Assembly (NCBI GenBank): GCA_026874595.1
Contig: CM049307.1
Span: 32,537,862 to 32,601,861, forward strand
Reading direction: 5' to 3'
Length of the DNA: 64,000 nt
From: Sipunculus nudus
Lineage: Eukaryota; Annelida; Sipuncula; Golfingiida; Sipunculidae
Positions 48,701-59,801 of this stretch are shown here, piece by piece. A model generated the notes under the pieces. It made no database searches and was not told where the DNA came from. It was given only the letters and a program-made list of their open reading frames with translations. A program made the translations under genes and the position numbers. Within the stretch, counting starts at the first letter, position 1; each line of letters starts with the position of its first letter.

Positions 48701-49736
48701 CCATAATGTCAATCAAGTTTAAGCTCACTAAGTTAACCCTGAAAACAGGATATACATCAATCTTTTCGAACTGATTTCATGGTCATGCCTCAAATTGTTA
48801 CTCCCGATTGGGGGATCAATTTTTCTTAAGCTAATGAAGTCAACGCTGCAAAAACACATTTATTAATATATACAAGTCTTATGATCACCAAACCTTGGCT
48901 GATATTTCAGATGAAAATGTTCTCCAAACCCTGACTATTCTAATGCGACTTTACCACATCACAAGACCCACCAATGTAGGTTTTTATGCAGTCTACTTAC
49001 AGTGATGTATCACACATATTGTTGGTTTCCTAGAAACCATTGCGACTTGATCAATGACAGCTATTAAACAGTGGAGATACTGCCAGCGTTTGTTAATGCC
49101 TAAAAGGCACAGAAAAATTCTTGGATGAGGTCAGAACAATTCTTGGATGAGGTCAGTTAGAAGAAACATAAATATTGCCAATGTAGGAAGCTATTAAATC
49201 TTTTGGCGCATCTCTGTTCAATCTCCATGTCATATCATCATTCATCCTCAAGATATAATCAATAACCCTCACCCAAGTGGCAGATATTCTTCTTGCAAAG
49301 ATTATGTACTTCCCTTTCCCCTGGTGTAGACTTATATAGCCATTTTGCTTGGTTTTCTCGTTTGTCTGTTCCCTATGTCAGGACTGTTTTTGTGACTTTA
49401 TTTGAGCCTCATATATCTCTCTCTGACAGAGCAGTAGAGGGTATAGATTTCCATACATATTGTCAGAAAACATGAATACTCAGGTAAACTAAACTGACAA
49501 CAGGTATATTCAAAACTCCAAATGAAAAGCATGAATCTTTGCATTGAAAATACCCTTTTTTAAAAAAAAAGTTAGCCAGTCTATTTTTTTGTTTTACTGT
49601 CTATTGAGACAAATACTTCAGAAAAAAATATTAAAATAATAATATGGTTTTGCTGCGAGGACAAACTATATTTCTAATTTTCACAAAGTTAACTTTTGCA
49701 AGTATCATGATTATTTATGACAAGATGAAACAAAAA
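45762..49736. other. DNA without recognised genes
   Basis: AT-rich with ORFs up to about 96 codons and no family resemblance. A possible decayed H-type 5' end ('acaagggatccatgcatcac') at 47500 is too weak to claim. Confidence 0.45.
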
Positions 49737-52700
49737 TAAGTGACCATGGGTCATGATGTTCAATTGACTAGGAAGACATTCACAAAATGAATTTTATCAC
49801 CTGAATGCCAATTTTTTTTTAGGTGGAATCCCTATTCAACTGAAGCATAGTTTGGAGAATATTGGTAACAGAGACCTAATTTCAGGTTTGAGGGGAGATT
49901 TTTCATGGACCTCCCTAGATGTATCTCAAGTAAGAAGAATCTAGGTTCAATGGTTACAATTTGTGCCCTGTTAACAGACCACCACATTTATTAAGGTCTC
50001 AAAAATTGAGAAAAAATTGTGTAAAAATTTAAAAAAATCAAGGTGGCACCACCAGTCTATATTAATCAATGAAACACACCATGATGAACATGCGTGCAAA
50101 AAATCATGGTCATCAGTACATTAGTTGTTCAGATACTGGAGCTTTTGTATCAAATTTTTTAATTACTCTAGGGGGTACTTCTGAGCCCCATAGCTGGGAG
50201 AATATGAGAGACAGAGACCTCATTTCAGTTTTCCACAGAGAATATTCATGGATCTACCTGGATGTCAAGTTAGAAGATTCAAGGTCTAATGGTTACGATT
50301 TGTGCCCTGTTAACAGATGATCACTTCATCTGAAGGTCTATCAAATAGAGAAACAAGGGACCTATGGGTCACGGCGCTCAGCTGTAATATATGATAAAAA
50401 AATATGTTTAAGACTGAGGCACATGCTAATTTTATGTGGTAAAAAAATAAGCTGTATTATGAGCTGTTGTTGTTTAGCTAATGTATGATTTTGATAGTAC
50501 CTTTGGAGACAGGGAAGAGGATTGATTTTATTTAATTTATTAACAAATGGAGTGCTATTGTCACACAGATTTTGACTTGGCCATATAACTTATAAGCAGA
50601 ACATATAATATAAGAGTTTAACTATTTATTAAAAAAAATTACAAATATTGTCCCAAATATAATTTTTATTAAAAATAATACAAGAATCGTATGATTTTTT
50701 TTAAATAAAATAAACTGAAATGATTATTAAAATAATATTAAAGAATATATTCATGAATGCAGTCATGAATACATTTCGAAAGTATTTGCACTGGTATTCA
50801 TATACTTTCATTTTTGCCTGAATTCCCATTCTTATGAAAGAAATTTTATAATGGAGTACATATTCATATTCGTATTTAAATACAGTTGCAAAGTATTTGC
50901 ACCATGTCAGGTATTTATTCAGTTTTCACCAAACAATGATGTTGAGAATCCAGAATATACAAAATTCACAAATTTAAATAATGATCATAAGTACCTGGTT
51001 TTATTGCTTTTATTTATATTAAAAAAAATAAATGTAATATATTCATTTTGGACTAATTTCACATCAATGTACACACTAGACACAGTAGGAATCTAGATTA
51101 ATATTATCAACTGCATCTTTGTCTATCATTAATTTCTTTCATATGATCCCTAATGATTAGTAATGAATATATGATTTGCTTTATTATCATTAAAATTGAA
51201 CTGAAAAATACCATAGGTGACTGCATGGTGTTATTTGGAATACGTGACATTCTATCCATCAATAAAAGATTCTTATATCATCAGTAACTGTTAACAGTTA
51301 ATTTCCTGTTATTATCAACTAACAAATTCCTTTTCTATTTTTCTTTAATTTGTTATTAAAAACCAATAAAAATTGATTAATTTATTGTTATGTTGTTGGT
51401 TGAAACTACTAGATGAGTTGGGTTGGACACCTGGATCAACTGTGGCTGGCCATAAGCTGCCTGGCTGCCCCAGTTTATGCCTTGCTTCAAGCATGCATAA
51501 TTTGCTGAAAGTTCAATAAGGTCAACATAAATGTGACTCAAGAGGGGCTGGAGAGAGCCAAGGTCTGACATGGTCTCATAAAAACATTCATAAAAGCTAC
51601 AATTTTTTGCCAATTTCTTTCAGCTTTCTAAACTAAAAAGCTGAAATCCTTATGTGTGCATGATATGAAAATTATACCAACAGTGCTCACAGATAACAAA
51701 CGTGCCATGGTCAAAGTTGGGCAAAATTTAAGGTACTAATTTTATATTTATACTGATAACTTATAAAATTTGAAAAATTCAGAACTAATTTTGGGTATTC
51801 AATTAAATCTTGATTAAATAATGTTACATCCCTGACAAAAAAATCTCTAGCTTCAGCAATCCTCTTGTTAAGGGAGTAAATATATTTCTTGATTTTTTAA
51901 AAAGTGCATTATGTTTGGGCCCATAACTTAAAACAATTACGCAATACTGACATCATTTCTGGCATGTGCATAGAGAATGTATAGAAATATATGTATATTA
52001 TATTTGATTAAAGTCAGATCAGTGGTTTTGATATTAGGCACTCTTGAAGTGTAACAATGAGTTTTTAATGGAAAAATGAAGTTTTTAATTAATATCTCAA
52101 AGGCATTAAGTCCTAGTGACCAATTTCTTGGCATGGTAGGGGATTTTTGAGACATCTAATTGTATGCCAAATTTAAGGAACTGAGAGCTAAAGCTGGGGA
52201 GCTGAGCTCTTGCAAACTGCATGACACTAGCTTGATGTAAACAATATTTACATGGTGCTTGAAAACTTGAATAAAATCTACAGTTTTTGATCAACTGGTT
52301 TCAAATTTTTGGTGTTTACAGACAAGATATTAACAAAATCATGCTGTGAAAATTAAATCCAGAGTACTTACAGGAAAAAAACGTGCCATGGTCAAAGTTG
52401 GGCAAAATTTAAGGTACTAATTTTTTATTTTTGTTAATATTTTAAAAAATTTTAAAGATTTTGATCTAATTTTGGGTATACAATTTAATTTTGATTAATT
52501 AAAGTTATATTACTTGAAAAAAAGTATATAGCTTTAACCAGTTTTGTGTTAAGTGATCAAATATCTTTCCTGATTTTTCCAAAATGCATTATGTTTGGGC
52601 CCATAACTTTTTTATATTATATAATACAGACATAATTTCTGGCATGTACATAGGAACTATATAGAGGAATATTTATGGTAAATATGAGGAAAGACAGATG

Positions 52701-53287
52701 AGTGGTTTTGATATTAGGCAGTCCTGAAGCGTGAAAATAGGTTTTTAATAAAAAAAAATGAGGTTTTTCCTTAATTTCTCAAGGGAACGAAGTTGCAAAG
52801 ACCCAGTTTTCGGCTTGGTAGGAGATCTTGGGAACATCTAACATAATGCCGAATTTTGGATTCATTGGTCGTACGGTTTCAAAACGTGCCACATCTACGG
52901 ACGGATGGACGGACAGACGGACGGACGGACGGACGGACAATGGACCACAACTATAGCTCAGATGACTTATAGTCAGCTGAGCTAAAAACGCAGAAAAAAT
53001 TCCAGCAAAAATCCAAGTGGCACCACCAGTGTGCAGGAACTGATGAAACCCTCAGTGTTGAAAATGCATACAAAGAATCATGGAGATCGATGCATTAGTT
53101 GTCAGATACTGGAGCTTTTAAATCAAATTTTTAATTATTCTGGTGGTTACCTCAGAGCCCAAAAGCTTGGAGGATATGGGTAACAGAGACCTAATTTCAT
53201 GTTTCCAAGGATATTTTTCATGGACCTCCCTGAATGTCAAGTTAAAAAATTCTCGGTCCAATGGTTAAGATTTGTGCCCTGTTAACC
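49737..53287 (+). mobile_element. H1 element interrupted by H5
   Basis: The 5' end is a decayed AAGTGACCATGGGTCATGAT. H1 units follow with 'gggagatttttcatggacctcc' and GGTGGCACCACCAGTCT (50042). H5 begins inside a unit at 50353, and the H1 unit resumes at 52987 ('ccaagtggcaccaccagtgtgcagg'). The H1 sequence stops after 'gtgccctgttaac' near 53287 without a 3' hairpin, where the minisatellite region begins. Confidence 0.68.
50353..52986 (+). mobile_element. H5 element, intact copy nested in H1
   Basis: 5' ACAAGGGACCTATGGGTCAC-GGCGCTCAGCTG; 3' hairpin AGCTCAGATGACT-tat-AGTCAGCTGAGCT (52955-52983), the inverse of the 5' GCTCAGCTG, preceded by (GGAC)n at 52895-52938. The ends equal those of H1, but the body is unrelated to the H1 units. 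The body holds a doubled segment of roughly 690 bp ('gtgccatggtcaaagttggg' at about 51700 and 52382). No protein. The best reference for the other two H5 copies. Confidence 0.78.
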
Positions 53288-53318
53288 ACTGACTACCAGT
53301 ACTTGGAATGACATATGG

Positions 53319-55100
53319 TACAGTAATTTCTATTACAGCAATATCTCTAGCTGTTACAGTAATCTCTTTTACAGACACAGCATTAGCTGTTACAGTAATC
53401 TCTATTACAGACACTTCTCTAGCTGTTACAGTAATCTCTATTACAGACACATCTCTAGCTGTTACAGTAATCTCTATTACCAACACTTCTCAAGCTGTTA
53501 CAGTAATCTCTATTACAGACACATCTCAAGCTGTTACAGTAATCTCTATTACCAACACTTCTCTAGCTGTAACAGTAATTTCTATTACAGGCCCATCTCT
53601 AGCTATTACAGTACCGTAAAATCTCCACTTAAAACCGCGGTTTAATCAAGAAATTCAAAATCTTGAAATCAGGTTGATTTCCTGAAAGCACTGTGCGGTT
53701 TATACTAGAAGGGTTTCCTGAATATCTTCCTGACAGACATCGTTTTTGGGCCGGTGAGTGGGCGATAATACAGCAACTTTTGAAGGCCGTTCTTAGCAGC
53801 AGTCTTGTATGCATGGGAGCCGTGCGTAAATGTATTATTTACGATTATTTGTTATTTATAAATTAAATACTGCTGATAAGTTTTCGTGTGATATATAACT
53901 TGTTATAAAATCTTGGTAATTGTCACCAAATAATACGTTTACAATAACCCTGCTGTAACCTGGTAACACACAGCGGCCCACTTCGTTGGGTATGGTCAAG
54001 CAAAATTGAAATAAAAGCCTACTTTAAACCCATTTGCGGCATTATTTAGCAATGATTATTTGTTTACAACGTAAAATAAATAAAAAGCTGACATCGTTAA
54101 GAGTCACACAATGGCAGACGATCGTTTTAAAATCAAGTTTGAGTGCCGCCGTGTGCTGAAACGCCCCGGTATTCTGCTAAGAATATTTTGAACGGCTGTA
54201 CGCGGTGGGTGGTAAACAGAACAGCCACCTATTTCGTCCCAGCGTGCCTTGCGCGAACACTGCCTTGACAAAATGGCTCACCACACGGAAACTTTCTTCA
54301 AGAAAAAAAACTTGCTTACCCCGACTGGCCACTTTAATTTTACCTTAAAATCACTCGTTTCCAAGCGTCATGTGTCCTATACGTGCGTATCTCGACAAGG
54401 TAACTTCAGTTACTTTGATGTTTAGTTAAGTTGACCAGCGATGTTTTCAAACGCAGCAAACTGTGACATGGAGCGATGTCAACGTACGATGTGATGATGA
54501 CAATACCGAAGTAACCAGTATGAAAATGATTTGAATCTTCCGAGTAATTTCAGAAGATGGAATTTTCATCAAAAATTAAGATTTTTAAAATATTACTTTC
54601 AGAATTAAATATACAGTGACTTGAAATGGATCAGCAGAATATTTTTTTTTTTCAAAAATATAATGACAAATCAGTAGCAAACAAGAATACGGCAGGGAAT
54701 ATAAAATCTGATTAAACAGGCAGAGGTTCACCGGCCCTTACGTCTTCCCAAACTTCATGCTAGAGTGACCCTGCAAAAAAGTGTTATGATGTATTTAAAT
54801 AAAATGCCCTAGGAATTTTAAAGTGGACAGGAATGGCCGAGTCGCAACCTACGCGTGTTCATTTCTAGATGATAGCTTGATTGTGTCTTTAGTCAAATCA
54901 TTCCGTAGCGAAAGTTGGTGCGGTTTTAAAGGGGGGTTCTTAGTATTTGAGCCCCTCGCGGTGTCTCACCTGGAATTTCGGCGAAGTCTGGGTGCGGTTT
55001 TAATCGGAAGTGCGGTTTAAAGTGGAGATTTTACGGTAATCTCTATTTCAGGTACTTCTCTAGCTATTACAGTAATTTCTATTACAGACAAATTTCTCTC
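53319..55100. repeat. 36-bp minisatellite, split by a DNA transposon
   Basis: Units of AGCTGTTACAGTAATCTCTA plus TTACAGACACATCTCT repeat about eight times in 53319-53611 and twice more in 55037-55100. The 36-bp period keeps a frame open (12-residue repeat AVTVISITDTSL), but there is no sign of a gene around it. The array was continuous before the 53614-55036 insertion. Confidence 0.9.
53614..55036. mobile_element. CCGTAAAATC-type nonautonomous DNA transposon, TA duplication
   Basis: CCGTAAAATCTCCACTT followed by AAAACCGC at 53614 on is matched by GCGGTTTAAAGTGGAG then ATTTTACGG ending at 55036: about 25-bp TIRs with one mismatch. TA flanks both ends (53612-53613, 55037-55038). The minisatellite unit reads continuously if the 1423 bp and one TA are removed. 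No transposase; the interior is less AT-rich than its surroundings. Tc1/mariner-pogo type is inferred from the TA duplication. Confidence 0.88.
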
Positions 55101-58100
55101 ACAGGCTACCTCCAGAACATTATGAATTAAGTTAAGACCATATATCAAACTCAAATTAAATTCAATTTAATATTAAAGTTTAAAGCATGTGTAGACTTAT
55201 ATAAAAATATACAATGAATATTATTCATTACATTTTGGGCCAGGACAGGAATCATCATGAGCTATTGAATTAAAATTTGACAATTATTTCATGATTTTGC
55301 CATCAGTGCTTGAGACATGACTGAATCTTTTATCTGATTTGTGCATTTATGTGTATTCCTAGCTACAACGGGCATGATAACAGATCCATTCATCCTTTTC
55401 TGATCTGAGGTCAGACTGGTCAGATGAGGAAGCATGTCAGTGTTTAAGATCACCTATATTATCCTCCGTCCCCTGATCATTAAGCTCATCAGTGTCGGGC
55501 CTCTATGATCTCATCCCTTAATTGATAGAGTTATTGAGCTGACTCAGCATGTGGATAAGGCACCTCGGCCAGATCCTGCTGCAGCCGGAGAGGATTAACA
55601 CTCACACCTGTACAAGTGTCAGGCTTCTTTATCAGACAGGTATATAAACAACTGAAATTTTAATAAAAAAGATTCTAGCTCTGGACAGCTGGAACTATTA
55701 AAATAGGATGATTCATGTTTAATTTAAAATGCCTTTAGCTCTTAAATGAAACTCTCTAGCTCTGGGCAGCCTGAAGTGTGACTACAGCCTGATTAACACT
55801 GACTTGAAAATATCTGCATTAAACAGCTTAAAATGTTAATTCTTTTTTTCAGATACTGCAATGCGGGCAAATACCATGATTGATTTAAGAGAACCATTAA
55901 GCATCAATAAATTGCTAAATAAATAAACTGAATGCATCACTGCATGAGCTAAATTCTTTTTATCTAGAAGCTAACAGTTAAAAAGTCATGATAGTACATT
56001 TTTTGGAATCCTACACTTTGAGCATGGTTTGATAAGTTAATTGGGAAAAGTAAAAAGGAAACCATACAAAAGCATGCTACCCACAACTGGAGCTTGATAA
56101 TTCTTGAGAATCCATTTGTGTTCAGAACAAAATATCCAAAGTTATACCAAAAACCAGGAACTCCGCAATCCAATGAATGTGTACTGATTGATTTATTTTA
56201 GATCCTCTTCATACTTTTTTCTCTCTCAAATATCTAACATTCATAAGTTGGAAAGCTTATGAAGGTCTACACTGGAAAAATATTTTCCTGGTTCAAATAT
56301 CAAATAAACATGAATGCTTGCTACTCTAAATCATTCATTTTTCAAAGCAACTATGTTTCAAATTATGACATTCCTCATTGATATAAAAGTGGCTGCGGAT
56401 AAAACATGCTGATCTAACCCTTGCAAAGCTTTCCTATAATAAGAAAAAGTAACTCCTTTTTTTAGTTTAATATGAAATTGTAAAGCTTACAAAAATTGCC
56501 ATTTCTAAAATAACCTTTACATAATGGTTATTTTCGTACTCACTGGATGGACCCCACCATTTGCAAACAATTTTCCAAAGCTTTTTGAAACACAAAAGTC
56601 TTAAGATCCTCCTCTCTGAAACATTAGTAATTCCACCATCAGATGTCAGCACCAGTTGTGATGCCTTCTGCAATAAGACAGGTACCTGGGTATATACCCG
56701 GGTGTATAATTGGTCCAGCCTGCATCAAAATCTGGATGTGGATACAATTTACACATTAACTGCAGGGCTTTTTCTTGATGAATATCGTTTCATGGAGGCA
56801 TCAAGGGTTCAATGTGATCTAATTGTGTGAATTTTAGCTGGAAAAACTACCAAGCAGATTTTAAACCTGCCTGCAAGGCCTAATTTCATTTTCAATTTCT
56901 CCCAGGAAGAGTTAAAATCTGCTTTGGTTTCATTCTTCATTATAAATTTATGAATAGAGCTTAAGAACATGACTCATTGAGATAAAAAGAATAGGGTTAG
57001 ATAAATGACCGTTGCAAGATTTAAAGCTAACATTAACTGGTTGTGCCATGAGTATATGTTGAACAAATAAGATTGCATTTCTGTTGCTATACGATCAAAG
57101 AACTTCAGCATTTTAACTGAGCTTTCACACCTGTGGCTTGGGTCAGTTGTCTGATCAGTAAAGGACATATCCATATCATGAATAGCAATTGACACAGATC
57201 AACCTGAAGTTCATATTGGTTTTGTGGTAACACTAAATATATGTAATTATTTTTACACTTCATAGAAATTTGAATTTTAATATATTTTAAAAAATATGAC
57301 TATTAACATTAAATAAAGGACATAAACATATCCACATATAAAAAAAACAGAGCTCGGTATACTATATGATACAAATTAAAAGAGAAAACCTGCCAAAAAT
57401 GGCATACAGTTGATCCTACAACAGTGCAGGCAATGTTAACATTCCACCTGGTGATGTACTGCATACATAACTTACTGAGCACCATATTCTATAAACTAGG
57501 CAATAAATAATGGATACAGCATTCTGTTTTTACTGGTGCAGCTTGATACTAGTTTATCACGAAATCTGTAGGTCAACATGCTGTAACTGTCTGACCTCTC
57601 AGCCCATGGTGGATTATCATACAAGTGACCTATCCAAACTACAATTTATGACAGGGATCCCTTAATGTTATATTTGTCAATCTTCATGTCAAAATCAGTA
57701 TTTTTCATCAAGTTTAAGGAATTGAAATTGGACCTGATACCTTCCAAGAATAAAATAGAAGATTATTAAGATAAACTGGGATTTGTATTAAAATAAACAA
57801 AATCAGCAAAGTTGCTTCTTTATTCAGATTATACTTTAAAAATTATTTTACTTTGCACCTAATTTCAGATTGTACAGACAAGATATAATGCTGTTTTTAT
57901 ACATAACAGGCCTTCATCGCTATCAAACCAGATTAGTGATCAAAGTCGAACAGTCATAAACTGACTACATTCACCAGGCACGGATCTTATCAGGGACGGT
58001 CAAGTAGAGAGAGTGATGATTACGAGCTGACCGGTGTGATAATGATCAGAACCTCTCATCCTGTGTGGAATCTTGTACAGCCATAATATGAGCAGAAATC

Positions 58101-58436
58101 ACACAGAGCCGCATGTCTACACCAGTCGTTTTATTTGATAGCCTGTTCTACTCATTCTGACACTATTGTATTCAAAGTTCACCCTTAAATTCCAGATTCG
58201 TTCACAGATAGTGGTGGCAATAATGTACAAACACATATGGATCCTACAGATAGGCAAACCTAGGAAATTTACTGTCGATGAGGAGAATCTTCTTCAATCA
58301 TAGTGAAAGTCAGAAAGTTAACAGAAAGCCAAACTTTGAAATATTTTGTCATGCTCATCATATTATCCTGCCATCATCAATGAAAATTAAAATATTTTAA
58401 TAAAATGTATACTTAACCAGAATGAACTTAATTTGT
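55101..58436. other. DNA without recognised genes
   Basis: Includes two higher-complexity islands (about 55370-55640 and 57900-58150) without ORFs, and a weak exon-like segment at 56544-56615 that is discussed as a finding only. Confidence 0.4.
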
Positions 58437-58812
58437 GACTGCAAGTGGCAATGATGGAGGCAAGTAGCAAAAACAAGGAAGGGTTTATAGGTGACACCAC
58501 CAGTCTCCTGTACAAGACAAAGCTATCTTAATTTTTTGGTGATCCTCATTTTTGGATAAATCCATGCAGCTTTTCTTGAGATATTTAAGATTTTCTGTGA
58601 TTTTCACAAATATTCAAGGTCACTCTCTAATAATGGTTATGACACCATTTTATACAGACTTTGTCTTCTCACCCATAGTTATGCCATATGTCATGACTGG
58701 TAATGTGGCGATTGAAACATTTTTAAAGTTACTTGGTTCCCAAGATATCCCTGTGGGGGCAGAACCATGCTGAAACCATGGAATTCCTAGACTGGAAGTC
58801 TGGTGATACATT
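58437..58812 (+). mobile_element. H3 element fragment, 3' part
   Basis: It has 'gcaagtggcaatgatggag', 'gacaccaccagtctcctgtacaagac', 'cttgagatatttaagattttctgtgatttt' and a decayed 3' hairpin CCTAGACTGGAAGTCTGGTGATACAT, all parallel to 39530-39931. Confidence 0.68.
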
Positions 58813-59801
58813 TGCATTGCATAAATTCCAAACTGATATAGTCAAAATGAAAGCATTAATATATAAATAAATCAATATACAGACCACATGCTTTTAACTT
58901 GCATACATTCCTTTTGTTAGAGGTTAGGTGGGATTTCTGTTGGTGGCCATTGCCTGACGAATATGTATGAATGTGAATGATTAGCTTTACAGCAAGTTAC
59001 TCTGGTGTATAGCATGACAACATTGAAAGATAAAATGCCACTCCAAATGTAGGAGAGCCTGCATTCATTTAAAGGCAGAGAAAATGATTGCAACTCCAGA
59101 TATGTGCTGGTTTTATTTTTATGTAATCTAAGTAAAAATAATGTGTTGTTATCATAAAGGGCACTGCATGTTGACATCATGTCTTAATGTTTATGAAGGA
59201 TTAGGGGAGTAAGCGGGAAAACAGGGCACCTGTCTTATAAAGGTCATGGGTCATATTACCCAGGATCAAAGGTCTACAGGTATATGATGACAAATACCTT
59301 TTGTGTTTCCTAATTCTGTTGATCTAATGGATAATTTAACCTGGTGCCTACGTAGTTCAACATACATTGTACACATCTTTGTGTACCATACAAACAGGAC
59401 AAATTTAATTTCATAATCCACACAAAGTATTTCATTTTACATTGGCAAGTGGCATAAAACCTGCCAATCCTCATAAGTGTCCTTTTGAAATTAAATTGAT
59501 AAATATGATGCTGAAACATGAAAAACTAGATAATCACTAGAGGAAAGCAATTATGGGGTAAAACTCTGCCATAATGAATATTTTAATGTTGAATTAGCAA
59601 AACTACACCTTAACAGAGTGATGGAAATTGTGAAATATGATCATGAAGGCAAAAAAATTCACCTGCATTGCAATCGAATTCATCAAAGATTTGTTGTTGA
59701 GAGTTGTGTGTGACATTTTTGTATGAATTTGCTTTTCTTACTGGCCAAATTATACTTTGGGAATCTGATAATGGAATCTAATATTTCTGATTCAGCATTT
59801 A
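58813..59801. other. DNA without recognised genes
   Basis: Nondescript. ORFs of 69-87 codons show no motif. Confidence 0.4.

Noticed and set aside
53308-53619. 103-codon repeat protein AVTVISITDTSL
   Set aside because: Simple read-through of the 36-bp minisatellite (36 is a multiple of 3), with no upstream gene structure.
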